A stretch of DNA of 64,000 bases from Musa acuminata AAA Group (lineage: Eukaryota > Streptophyta > Magnoliopsida > Zingiberales > Musaceae). A program made the translations under genes and the position numbers. Positions 1 through 12,626 of this stretch are shown in pieces (position 1 is the first letter of the stretch; every line of letters begins with the position of its first letter). The notes beneath the pieces were generated by a model that saw nothing but the letters and a program-made list of their open reading frames with translations, ran no database searches and was not told the DNA's origin. The stretch lies in assembly GCF_036884655.1 (NCBI RefSeq), contig NC_088354.1:15005001-15069000 (forward strand), read 5' to 3'.

Positions 1-130
1 TACCTTGGCCGCAGATGAAAGAAGAGACGAGCCGACGAAGACGAGGAGGAAGGGGGAAGGGCCATTTTTTCGCTTCTGCGGCCGTGAGATTGGAACGGGA
101 TTTCTATTAGAGGCAGCCGAAGTACTTATA
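1..130 (-). other. possible 5' leader exon edge of a minus-strand gene outside the window
   Basis: Read on the minus strand, this GC-rich stretch is CT-rich like a plant 5' leader. It ends at the window edge in a donor-like AAG|GTA, about positions 1-6. The DNA out to about 430 is also GC-rich, unlike the AT-rich DNA beyond it, as a promoter or CpG-rich gene start would be. No coding frame can be followed, so this is inference only. Confidence 0.2.
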
Positions 131-654
131 TGGGAGTAGGAACGGACGGGGGTTGCGGTGAGGTCGAGTCAAGCGCGACAACGGTGCGACTGAGGGGCGT
201 CGAAGAAGACTGCGACGGCCTGCGGCGTGAACCGACTGAAATCGGACGCAGTAACGCTCGTTCTGACCATCCGAAGCCCGCCACGTGGCCGTGTCCCGGC
301 CCAAAACACTTGTTTGCCAGTTTCGCGATCCCATGGTAGTCGATCACCTACCCGCCTCGTCATTGAAGTTACAGCGAGTGGGTCCCACGTCTAGCCTCTA
401 TCCGCAAGTTGAAGAGCTGTGATGGGTGAGAGTTCGTCGGCTGCGGCTCTCATGGTTCATGGAAACGATAACAATAGAAAAAAATGTTATTTTTCGGAGT
501 CAATTATTCAATGTCGGTGACATACTCGTATGATGTTGAACTTTATCATATATTTTGAATTTACTTTTTTCAAACATGCTTATAATGATAATATTTGACC
601 TTGTCATCTCAGTAATATAAAGTACTTAAATATTTTTTTTAAAGAAATTAGGTG

Positions 655-724
<70 letters not shown>

Positions 725-3489
725 TAATTGACCTAGAGCAGTTCCCATGATTTATTTTTTAACCTAAGGAGTGTTCCTGCTGTCAAAATTTAAATGAGTA
801 CTGCTGTTGGCTCTCCACACCACTTGTGTATCCTACCGGCTAATTTTCAAAGTCTTAAAAAAATAATATCTTCTAGGTTACTACATAATATACATAACCC
901 TAAAAACGTTAGATCAATTTAATAAACGTTAAAAACTATTTCTCACCTTTTTCTATTCGATTCAGTTCATCTCATTTTGTTCTATATCTTTTTTTTTTAT
1001 CATTTTATGTCATTTTCGATGATTAAGAGGAAAGGAAAATAAAAAATAAAAAAAATTATAAGGAGTAAAAATATTTATCATAATTAAGTTATAAATTAAG
1101 AACAGATACATTTGTCTATAATAGGATAACTTTTGAATATTTAAAATTTTTAATATGAGATTATAAATAATAAGAAGACGGTTGCAAAACAGTGATCTCC
1201 AATTTAAATGGGGCATTGTGATGGATTAGTTTAACCATCAACTTACATGAATCAAAACCCCAAATCAGACTTAAAATTACCTAAAATAACCAAAAGTAAA
1301 AAAACAAAGTAATTATTTATATTATATTTTCTTTTTATTATAAAAGTTTGAGACGAATTAGATGTGTTTTATGGTGTTATGCTCAATAAATTAATTGTGT
1401 TACACTTGATTATAGAATCAAATGAAAATGTGTTGCACAGATGACAGGTTGTGAGTATGTCTGAGAGTTATGTATGTTATTTAATATAATAAAATTTTAA
1501 AATATATTAAATTAAATTATAAAAATCTCTAAAATAAATAAACAAATAAAAAAAATTATATTTTATCTTCTTTTGACAATGAAAAATTGAGGTGAGTTGA
1601 GTTGAACTCATAACTGAAATTTGTTATATTTTATTGTAGAATCCACACGTGATTTTCTAATTGAGTATACCCATAGTCCATTATGACTATGACAACATAA
1701 AGTTTCTGAAACTCACATCAATATTTTATTTTTTTAAATTGATCTTAATATATTTTTTAAGTTGATCGTGCAACACAGTTCATTACGTATAGAACATCAT
1801 AAAGTTTGTCCAACTTACATCAATTATCTAAGATAACAAGCAAATATGATATGAATAATATTTCATTGGTAATAACTTGAGAATTTTGTAATTGAATTTG
1901 GGTAGAACCACAATTAAAACATATAATACCATGTGATAATCCTTAGGGGACTATAAATATTGTCCTTTTGTCATTTTTAGGGAGCCAATTAGTAAATTCT
2001 AAAAAAAGACTCCTCGGTAAAAAAAATTGATTATAGGGGTTTTGTGGGTAAATCATGCTATATATATCCCTATACGTAGATAGATCTATATCTATAAATA
2101 TAGTTAATCTTGGTCAATTATAATAATTTTTTAGCTCTAATTTGCATTCATGTTTTGTAATTTATATTATAATACTAAAAGTATTACATATTTCATATTA
2201 TTATATATTTATTTATCTAACTCAAACTAATAGGAGAAGAATATTTGATAGGTACTAATGAGATATTGACATGTAACTATCATAATTGACGCCACCTAAG
2301 TGGGAATCAATTCCTTCACACTATCATCACCATCACAACTCTCCTAAATTGGCATCATAGTGTCTCGGTTGCTTTCCGAACGTACTGTGACACATGGTAA
2401 GTATGATGCATCAATATTGATCTCATACCTTCTTATCTCATGTGATTTCATATCCGAAACAACGATAATACTTCACCAACCTAACTCTTGATCTCATAAG
2501 AGATTAGTCATCATGTTCGTATTGCAGGTTCACCGTATCCTTGTGGCTGCTGTAAGTTTAGATGACACGAATCATAAGAAGACATTTATCATTTTTCTCC
2601 ATATCCCTTTTGATAATTTGAGGGACATATATGCAGAATTATATTACAAATGTTATAGTATTATGGATGTAAATGTTAGCCTGCACCCATCTTAATATTC
2701 CGACCAAAGAATCAAAAGCTCATCTTTTTAAAGCTTGTCCAAGAAAATAAAATAGTCAAATCAATCGGATCTGCTTCCTTCTGCCACATTCATCATAGGA
2801 GCTAATGAGTAAGGCCATTGCATCAAGGCTGACCATCCACCAACGCTCACAAAAAGCAACTTTATGGCGCTACCCCACTTCCCAAAGTAATTTCTACTTT
2901 AGCTGCACATGTTCTCATTTTTGTTCCATGAAAAATTCTAATTAAAATAAATTATCATATTTTCCAGCGTGAATTCCTGAAAAAAAAATATTTACTTTTC
3001 AATTTTTTTGATAAAGCACTTTTACTTTGAAAATTTTTGAAACAATATTCTTTTCTTTTAAAATGATTATTCTATCCAACCTATTCGATCGATCATCATT
3101 TTTATTGTTATTCTAACTAAAACTCGATAGTCTATGACGATAATACATACCTTAAGTCAATAGAGATGTCATCGTATATAATAAAAAAGGATGATTAACC
3201 TTCATGCAAAAATTTTCAAGAAAAAAATTATTAATTCTCGTACAAGAACTAAGGGGGCAACCCTATGATAAAGTGGGGCTACGAGCCCGAGAAATCATTG
3301 TCAAGAGTTAGGCGATGACAACTCCGATGAAAAAAGATAAAATATTTTTTTATTAATTAGGGATATTATTTTTTAAAATTTCAAAGTAGACTCTCTGCAG
3401 AAAAATCTTAAAATATAATTTTTTAAGAATTCATCCTTATTTTAAAATCTTTTTGTAAATAAAAAAGATCGAATTTTATTTTATTTTAC
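131..3489. other. intergenic DNA, no gene seen
   Basis: After a GC-rich start to about 430, the stretch is AT-rich with many stops in all frames. The open frames here are short (60-75 codons) and match no family I recognise. Apart from a TA microsatellite at 658-722, I see no RNA gene, terminal repeat or coding exon. Confidence 0.6.
658..722. repeat. (TA)n microsatellite
   Basis: About 32 uninterrupted TA dinucleotides lie in AT-rich intergenic DNA. Confidence 0.95.
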
Positions 3490-3986
3490 GTTGGAAGGAC
3501 CGACTCTTTTGGCTCGTGCGAACTCTCCTTTTCAAAAGCCTAAACAAAGCCGAGACCGCCTCCGAAGCCATTCGCATTCCTTTTCCCCGCTCTGCCTTCT
3601 TTATGCTTCGCCCGTGCCATCCGTGTCAGTCCCTTTTCACCATCTCATTCTATCTTTTCTCCACAGTTCATATCCATGAACCAGCAACAGTGGACCAACT
3701 TGTTCTGTCAATAGTATACTCACACGTCATCTGAAATAACTGTTTCCTATTCATCGCAGCGCACCCGATCGGCCGTTTCTGAACCACGCAGGTCCACGTC
3801 GGGGGGTTTGATCATTTTGCTCAAACAAACCGGATGGCGTCCTCTGGCTCACCGACGGTGACCAGACCCGGACTGCTCTCAGGGTTCGCGGCCAATAAAG
3901 GAGAGGAGGTGAGCATACCATACCACACTCGGACGCCGCAGTCCGCTCTCGGCTCGCTTTCCTCTCCTTCTCTCGCTCCGTTTCCC
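3490..3986 (+). promoter_or_regulatory. proximal promoter and 5' leader of the receptor kinase gene
   Basis: Base composition changes from AT-rich to GC- and CT-rich about 450 bases before the kinase start codon, and CT runs lie close to the start. An in-frame ATG at 3834 would add 51 residues with no signal-peptide character. I therefore treat 3834-3986 as leader. The transcription start cannot be placed from sequence alone. Confidence 0.35.
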
Positions 3987-6900
3987 ATGCCGGCCGCCTA
4001 TGTTCTGGTCCTGTTCCTGGCATTGGCTTCCCTCGGATCCCGCAGCAGATCGAGGGCGATCGCGGGGGGTGAGTTCTCCTCGCTTCCTTCTCCCATTTTT
4101 GATGCGGCTTGGCCGCCAAAGGCCTAGTTTTCATTTGTTTCATTCCTCTTTTGTTTCGAATGGGAAATGGAGCCGTGTTAATGATGTTTGGCTGCTTTCT
4201 CTTGGTTTTGTCTCCGTCGTCGACAATGATGCTGCATTCCATAGCTCATTACCCACGGAGCTTTTTGGTTTTGTTTGCTTCTTATTCTGTGGTAATGTGT
4301 GAACCTTTTGTTGTGAGAAAGGCGAAGAACGACTAAGGTGGTGCTTCTCTTTCTTTTGTGGATTGATCAAAGTTTCCAGCTTTAGTTGAGTTGTTGCTTT
4401 AGGAGTTCTTTTACCCTGACAAGCATGCATTCTTTGCTTTAATTGTCTCTAGAGTGGCGATCAGTAGTTATCAAGAGAAATTAAAGCAGGTCATGCCAAT
4501 TTTCGTCTCCATAGTTGGACCAGGATTAAATACTGGAGTTGAATAGTTCACCGCAGATCACTTGGAGCAATGACTTAGTGAGGGTCAAGGTAAAGATTTT
4601 AAGTGGGTATATGCGGATCTTGGATGAGAAAACTACATTGAAGAACTTTAGTGATCCTATAATAGTAGCTGACTGTGATTTGTATGCATGGTATAAATCA
4701 GGTCTACAGTAACCACCCATTACCTTTACTAGATTGTCCTTGGTTATCTGATTGGTAATTGTACAAAAGACTTTAGCTTCCCTTAAGAAACCAACAAATT
4801 TTTGCAACCAAGACTAAAATGTTAAGAGGCATTGCAAATTCCATATACTCTGAAGCGCTTGTTGTTTATGGATCATGTCATTTTGTAACCTACATATCAT
4901 ATTTAATGGAAAAAGACAATATCCTTGGATCTACTAAAATTGCAGCTTGGTGCATGGGCTCTTGCTAATTAGGTTCTAGGAGAACCAATGTACAAAACCT
5001 TATCCCTGTAAGAAAAAAAGTTGTTTTTATGACTCAAATCTTCAGTGGAAGTGTCAGTTAGCTTGGCTGGTAAAGAACTTAATAGTTTATTTAAAGGTCG
5101 TGGGCTCGAATCCCGTATTCATTACTTACACTTTGCATAAAAGAAAATGTTTAGTGTGATGAATTATAGAGGAGCAACCGGTTATCGATAAATTTTTCGC
5201 AGGCTGGGAATAGATATTGTTCATGTTAATCTATGTGACTTAAGATTAAAGGGGACAAAAATTCAAATAAGTAGATTTTATGTCATAAAGCAATATTTCA
5301 AATATAATGTCTAACCTTTTACCAGTTGCATATAAATTTAGTTTTTATACATGATCTTCTTAACTAATTGTTCTCAAATATTTGAGATGCTAAAGTTCAC
5401 TAAAACTTTATTTCAAAAGACATATTTATTAGTGGCTTCTTTTCATGAGCCACCCCTCTTGCCTGGCCCATATCTGCATCTCAAATTTCTTGATACTACA
5501 AACTTTGTGCCTTTTGTCATGTTCAAATATGTGTATATTGTGAAATAATGTTATCTTCATATGGACACACAGCTGAGTCCAAATATGGCTTATTTGTAGA
5601 ATGCTTATGTTGGATGGTGTAAAAGGTCAAATGGTTAGTAATTAATAGCGAGCAAGCTACACTGTGATGGACCACAGAAAAGTGGATAATGAGATAAAAA
5701 TAATCAAGTAATTAAAGCTCAAAGAACTATAAAATTAGAATAAAAAGAATTAGAAGGGTTAAACTACATGGGTCAACACGAAAATTAGTGTTTCCATATA
5801 CAGTTCTCCACTCATCTAAAACTGTTTAGTAGTTGTTCTTTCATAGAGATATAAAGTTGCTGTTTGCTTGAATTTACCAAGTGGTCCTACTATTTTCCCA
5901 AGTTCTTCTTCGCTGTTATAGATTCTGTTTATCTAAAATGATCGATTCATTTTTATCACGCAGATTGCCCCCTGGACTTTAGTTGGTTGAACATCAGTTT
6001 AGCATCATCTGCTTGTGCAAATCAAAATGAGCGAGGAAAATGCTGCCGTTATCTTAATGCCATTGTTGCAATTTCTATTGCTCAATTTGCAAATGCCACT
6101 GGCAGACTGGGTGTTCCACCAGCAGTCACTGAAGGCTGCCTTAGTTCCATTCCGGAAACCTTAAGCTTATATGGCATTCCAGCTAGTGCCTCTGTTTTTT
6201 GTGGTCTGGGGCCAAAAATTCGAGTTTCTTATCAGTGCCAGGGTAGAGCAACTGTGTTGGAAATGATGCAATCTCCCAATTTTAGTGATGTTATTGAAAC
6301 TTGTAATGTTCCCCTTTCATTAGATAATAGTTGCAAGAGGTGCCTAAACTCTGGCATCATATATCTTCACCACCTCATAGCAACAGATGATAATATCACA
6401 TTAAGTGTCTGTCGTGATGCAGTTTTTGTGACACTTGCAAACCAAGGTGGCAACTTTTCTGCTGTTGATATGGCTGCTTGCTTCTTTGGTGTTCAAGGGC
6501 TTAGTATTTTACCAGGTTTGATAAATTTGAGATTTAGTTGCATATATCTTTCCAAAGTTTATTGTTCATATATGTTCCTGAATGCCATTTATGCATTATG
6601 GTTTCTTAAGGATTCAGCAAACTCATTGAAAATTTACAAGTGTGTTGAGGTGGGTTTTACTACTAAATCATAGAAACTCTGAAATGTAGGATTGTTTTGG
6701 CAAGCCTTTCCCACCATTTGGTTATATATTGCAATTGTGGAATAAAACTATTGACAAAGACATCTGTCAGATCAAAGCTAGTGATCTGGAGGTGTCTTTC
6801 CTCAGTATGTGATCAACTAACACTCTCAAATATAAAACAAAATTTAAGTGCTACCAGAAACATTTGCAAAGCTCTAGTTTTAGTAGGCAATTGCATGGTA

Positions 6901-9900
6901 CAACTATTTAGGCGAATAAACAATTAGAACATACAAATGTATTGGTAATAGCCCTTGAAATTAACTGTGAGAAATATTATAGGGTTTATAGTTGTAAGAG
7001 CAAGGGACAGTGTGGCGAAAGTTGGATATGCTGGTAATGGCAACTGCATGGTCCTCGGGTGGTTCAACTGATAAGAAGGGTATATGCTATATAGAAAAAT
7101 TGGGAAAAATAAAAATGGCAACCTGAGATTTTGCAGGCTGATATCTATTACAGCCTTAGTAGGAATTTTATGGCTGAGGGTATACTTTTCTCAAAGTCGC
7201 CACTACAGAACATCAATATAAGAGATATTCTAATGAGATGCCCGACTCTGGCATAGGAATTATGATGATTTACAAACATCCTAAATCAGATAACTAGAAA
7301 TAATGCAACAAACCTCTTGTGCCCCCTTTAAGAGAAACCATTATAGGGAAAACCTTTGTACTGCTTTTGAAGCATTTTGAGTGTTATTTCTCGATCCAAT
7401 CTTATTGGTAGCATGAGAACACTGTTTTTTCTGATACTAATGTATCATTAATTCATTATCAATTAATGATAGTCAGCAACTACTGGCTCAGATTTGCATT
7501 TTAACTAATTTTCTGTTTAGTCTGATTTTTTATTTACCTATATATTCTTGCTTTAAAATATTCCTCCTAAGTAATTATGATTTGTTGACTGTTTCAGTGT
7601 CACCGTCTGGATCACTTGCTCCTACATCTTCTCCAAAATTTACATCTTCTCCAAGTTCTATTTCTGCTCGAGCTCCAAGGCAACAACTAAATGCTTCTCC
7701 TATGAACAAAATTCGTCACACCTACCACCTTACTCTGGTTCCAGGAATTGGTGTTGGGGTCATAGGCCTGACAGTTCTCTTACTTCTGGTTCTGATACTG
7801 CTTATACGTAAAAAAAGCAGAGAACTCAAGAATGCAAATGTTCCCACAGAGAACTCATGGAATGCTTTCCCACCTAATCAAGTCCGGAGGTGTCAAGAAG
7901 GTTCTATCACTTATCTATACTCATATACATCTGTTTTATGTTTCAGTTCATTATGCTTATAAAGACATTGGAGGCTTAAAGTTTGTTTAACTGAAGTGAA
8001 AATACCATCTAGTATTACTGAGAATAATGAAATAGGAGAAATGGTTTTGGGAATCAAACAACATTTTTCATGCTTCCCAATTTCTAACCATGGTAGCAAA
8101 CCTAAATCCTGATAATTGCTTCAGTTGGTAAATTTATAAGATACTTTATGTGAAACTCTTGTTGATCGTTGGGTTTTCCTGTGAAGAAGGTTGATGGGCT
8201 ACAAACTCGATGAGTGATACAATTCAAGTTAATGTCAGCTTCATTCTCTTGTTAAATTAACTATGGGCTTCTCTAGTCACAACATAACTAGTTGGGTTTG
8301 AAGTTTCACACCAATACGTCTTAGAGAAACTCTTTTAGGTCCATCAGCTATGTTCCGAAGATTTGCCTATAAGGAAATGAAGAAGGCAACAGAGAATTTT
8401 AGCACTGTCATAGGTAAAGGTGGATTTGGAACTGTCTACAAGGCCCAATTTGTTGATGGCCCTATAGCTGCTGTAAAGCGAATGGACAAAGTTTCAAAGC
8501 AAGGTGAGGAAGAATTCTGCCGGGAAATAGAGCTTCTCGCAAGACTCCATCATCGCCATCTTGTTGCTCTCAAGGGCTTTTGTGCTGAGAGAAATGAGAG
8601 GTACAAAATTTGATTTTGTAAATTTGTTCAGATCAAACCTGAACGTGTAATACCTTTTCCTTGTTTTAGGTTTTTGGTGTATGAATATATGGAGAATGGA
8701 AGCCTTAAGGATCATCTTCATTGTAAACCCTCGAACTTTGTTGCTTTCTGTACTTGAGTTACACGTTGAGTTGTTTTTTCACTCATAGTCTCATACTTAT
8801 TGCTGATGCAGCATCAGGAAGAAAAAGATTAAGTTGGAGGACAAGGTTGCAAATTGCAATAGATGTGGCCAATGCTCTGGTAATTAGTTAATATTGGCAT
8901 AACAAAGGAAACGTTAGGATGTCTTCACTGGATTTTTGAGGCTTACTTATCGAAGTTTGAAATCTTCCATGTGGAATTTCTTCTGTATTCTTTTTGGAAC
9001 TTCAATTCTTCTAATAATTCAAAACCTAGATTATGGCACCCATAGCATATGTTTGTTCTACAAATATGCATACTTGACCTGCCATTTCTTGTTACTCTAC
9101 ATTTGGAACAGCTTTTCAATTGTAGTTTATGGCATGTGCACTTGCTTATCAAAGATTGAAGTCTGCCATGTGGAATTTCTATGCTAACTTCTTTGGAGCT
9201 CCCAATCCTTCTTTAACTCAAGCCTAAGTGATGGCACCTGTAGCATGTTTTTGTTGTTGTACAGATATGCATTCTTGATCTGCTATCTGTTGTTGCCCTA
9301 TATTTAGAACAACTTCTCAATTGTAGCATATGCCATCTGCAACTGAAGGAGATTGTCTATGGCCTTTAATTGTTTCTCCAGTAAGAAATAAAATGAACAC
9401 TTTTTTTTTTTTTTCTGGGAATGAACTCCGAGAATCTCTTTGAACTTCTTCAGTCTCATCTTCTACTGATGTCTAACTCTGGAGCTTTGTTGGAGAGGTC
9501 AATTTTCATGCAGTAGCTATTACTCCACTTATTCTGCTACTAACAGATGTTTTATGCTTCTTGCACTCATCACATCACCCGATCCCTTTCTAATGAGTTA
9601 TTTGCTAAAGAAAAGTTTACATGTCTTTAGGCAGAAGGCTGCAAGCAGCTGCAAGGAAGTACTTAAAAATAATACTTGTGCTTCTCTATTTCTCTCTTCA
9701 ATTCAAGTTTTGGCTTTGTAATTGCTATTTAATTCTATCACCAACACTAATGCACTGACTAAAACCTTGTCATGGATTAGGCTGTATGCCATAGCAGCCA
9801 GAAGAACTGATTGAACCTGTCATTGGAAGCGATTTACAAACTATTCAGTATGATGTAAACCATTCATAATTATTGTGAAGTTCTTTGGCAGAGGGCCACC

Positions 9901-11573
9901 AGCAGTCAGGAAGCGCTGAAATTTTAGATTCTAGTTCTTGTTTTATTTCCTTTTTTGTTGATTGTAGTGGTTTTGTTACTGGTCCTGGATGCTTTGTGAA
10001 ATCCTATGCAGCAACTGAAACCTGTTGCTGGTTAGGCTGTATGCTATCCTGGTTGTTAAAATAATAATTCTTCTAATGTGCTTTTGCTGAAAGAGTTGTC
10101 AATCTTTTTAAACTGCAGGAATATCTTCATTTTTATTGTGATCCTCCCCTCTGCCACAGAGACATAAAATCAAGTAATATCCTTTTGGATGAAAAATTTG
10201 TTGCCAAAGTAAGTTATCATCATTTTGATTCTGTATTTTACTTCTAGATTTGGTGGATCATGGCACTGTTTGTATATAGGTAGCTGACTTTGGCCTTGCG
10301 CATGCTTCAAGAAGTGATGCAATCAGCTTTGAGCCAGTAAATACAGATATCCGTGGGACTCCAGGCATGTATCTTTGAGCCCTATCATAATTGCTCAAAC
10401 CATTTTGCTAAAACCCCATACGTGGCTGTTATGGAGTGTTATCTACCTAGCAGGGTTGAATTCAAATTTTGGATTAGACTAATACAAGCAAACTACTGTG
10501 ATCAAGTCATCTACTTTGGAGACACTAAATATACGAGCCATGGCAAACTACAAACAAAATGATCAGATGATTAATATAACTACTTCATAGCTCTGGTCTT
10601 TCTAGTTGTTGAATAATAATTTCTGTACGGTAATGAGTCGTTATTGTACTGGAGTTTTTTTTCTCTCTCTAAACTTTTTCTGCTATATAGTGTATTCTTT
10701 AATGTTCAGATACTCGGTCTCTTTGCAGCATCAAATATTACAGAAATCATTTATGTTGTAACATGACAGGTAACCAAATTGCCTATCCAATTGCTCATTG
10801 GAACATGTCAATGCTCATTGTAATTCCTGCATATGGAATTACAGCATTACAAATGCATGTAGCCAAACAGTTCATTTGCTTGCTTATCCACCAATTGCCT
10901 AAATTTAGTGCCTAGCTTGAACTACAAATAGCAATTGTTGCATTTAACTCAAAACTGCTCACTAATTTCTTGCTCGACAGATTAAATATAAATTCAAATT
11001 GTTTTCTGTTAGAGAAAATAATTGAATCATTAATATGCAGGGTACATGGATCCTGAATATGTGGTGACTCAAGAGTTGACGGAGAAGAGTGATATATACA
11101 GCTATGGTGTTTTACTACTGGAGCTGGTGTCTGGGAGGAGAGCGATACATGAGAACAGGAATCTGGTAGAATGGTCTCAGAAATTCTTGGCAACAGATTC
11201 AAGGTTACCTGAATTGGTAGACCCTGCTACTGGGGACTCATTTGACTTTGAGCAGCTGCATATGGTGGTAGAGCTGATAAAATGGTGCACCCATAAAGAA
11301 GGGCGAGCAAGGCCATCAATCAAGCAAGTACTCAGGGTGTTCTCTGAGCATTTGGATCCAGTACAAAACGGCTTTTCTGAAAATGAAGAAGGTGATGGTT
11401 ATGTCGGGGGAAGGAGTAGCGAAGCGAGAATACATAGAAACGAGGTGATTCCTTATAGTGGTGATGTAAGATGTTTACAATCCTCGTCGAGTACTTCAAG
11501 ATCCTACTGTAGTCGGAGTGTCCTGCTTGAGAGTGGGTCACCACAATCTCCTCCTGGTATGTTCTCTCTATAG
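3987..11573 (+). CDS. SPARK-domain receptor-like protein kinase (At1g49730/At3g19300-like)
   Basis: Nine exons can be joined in frame: 3987-4068, 5964-6515, 7598-7900, 8339-8600, 8670-8722, 8812-8879, 10119-10208, 10280-10364 and 11041-11573, giving 675 aa. The start at 3987 was chosen because it opens a hydrophobic signal peptide (about residues 1-24). Residues 28-215 form a cysteine-rich SPARK-like ectodomain. It is followed by a Ser/Pro-rich stalk, a membrane segment at about 262-283 and a cytoplasmic kinase. Kinase landmarks are all present: the GKGGFG loop at 338-343, Lys359, the HRD aspartate Asp455 with RDIKSSN, DFG at 473-475, and a GTPGYMDPE segment ending at Glu504. It should therefore be an active RD-type Ser/Thr kinase at the plasma membrane. 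The C-terminal tail (about 600-675) is Ser-rich and low in complexity. Intron 8 starts with GC. The length matches the Arabidopsis relatives; the ligand is unknown. Confidence 0.9.
5046..5215 (+). mobile_element. tRNA-derived SINE-like insertion in intron 1
   Basis: The stretch has an A-box-like TAGCTTGGCTGG (about 5060) and, about 40 bases on, a B-box-like GGGCTCGAATCCC (about 5102). That is the spacing of an internal RNA polymerase III promoter. It sits in the first intron of the receptor kinase, cannot fold as an obvious complete tRNA, and continues into about 100 bases of unrelated tail. A tRNA pseudogene is the alternative. Ends are approximate and no clear target-site duplication was found. 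Confidence 0.5.
8941..9345. repeat. about 200-bp tandem duplication in intron 6 of the kinase gene
   Basis: Two diverged copies lie head to tail, at about 8941-9140 and 9141-9345. Shared stretches include CCATGTGGAATTTCT, the ATGGCACC...TAGCAT segment and a CTCAATTGTAG-like segment near the end of each copy. The duplication enlarges the 1239-base intron and has no coding frame. Confidence 0.75.
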
Positions 11574-12581
11574 TTCCTCTTCTTGATTAAGCTTTTCAGC
11601 AGAGCAGAAGCTCCAACTTGTGCTGTGTCAAAGCTCACTCCTTCCTATGTTATGAGATGTCCCAGTTGAATATGATCTGTTGGAGAAATGCTAAAGTTTC
11701 TGCCGCAGTCAAGATTTTACATTTTTGTTAAGGTGAGTGTTGCAAATGTATATGCTACTAGTTTTTGATGCTTCTGACAAAGTTGTGTTTCTAGCTGATT
11801 ATTGTGGAAAAATATAACTTTTCTGAAGCCAAATTATATATTTTGCATGGATATTATTTGTTGTATGTGTTTTTACATTGCTCTTATTCAATTTTAGTTG
11901 CATAGAATTATTTCTTTAAAGTAAACTTATCAGAGATTACTCTGCATTGCATAATACGCCCAATCCCACTTACCTTTTCTAGTTGGTTGATTAAATAAAA
12001 AGTCTGATTGGTGAAGTGTTTATGATAAATGCATGTTTTGTACTGAATTATTTTTCTTGTTTCCTGGAAATTCCTCTTGCAAGTCATCTTAGCACAAGAA
12101 AATCCTTGAAATGAGGTTCTGTTTTTGAGCAATTTTACTTTACAAGCTGTTTTTTCCAGGAACAAACCGAAATGAACGTTAAACAATTATTCCTTTGACG
12201 CCTTCAACTTTGGATTAATGCAGCTGAAGAAGTCGAATGGTGAATCCGACTCCAAGTCACACTCGTTGAGTACTCACATGGAGAGGGATCATAGTCATCC
12301 AGCTTATGAAGGATCTGTCAAAACGAATCACTTCACATGGGTGTATTGCTGTTCATAACGTGGGACTCGTCCAAATCTAAACCATTCCCAAAAGCAAAGA
12401 TGCTTTCTGCTGCTCCCATCTGCGACCACTGCAACACAAGCCCACTTCCCTGCTCATTTCTTCTTCCTTTTCCAAGCCTTCCCTCATCCGCATCAGTCTC
12501 ATCCGCATCAGTAGAACGAAGACAAATCAACCGGGAAATAATGTCATGAGTAGGTGCTGTTAATATATATCGCTCGAGTAG

Positions 12582-12585
<4 letters not shown>

Positions 12586-12621
<36 letters not shown>
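12586..12621. repeat. (AG)n tract ending at the start codon of the LEA_2 gene
   Basis: About 18 AG/GA dinucleotides run directly into the ATG at 12622 with no spacer. GA tracts in plant 5' leaders are known binding sites for BBR/BPC GAGA-binding factors. Any effect here is inference. Confidence 0.9.

Positions 12622-12626
<5 letters not shown>

Noticed and set aside
3834..3986. Upstream in-frame ATG for the kinase
   Set aside because: It would bury the signal peptide 51 residues inside the protein.
3751..4242. Minus-strand frame of 163 codons over exon 1 of the kinase
   Set aside because: It is a shadow of a GC-rich plus-strand exon and leader, with no domain.
11555..12250. Alternative 3' end of the kinase, using a GTATGT donor at 11558 and an acceptor before 12224 (ending AEEVEW)
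   Set aside because: It is possible, but the stop at 11571 already gives the family's usual length and tail; transcript data would be needed.
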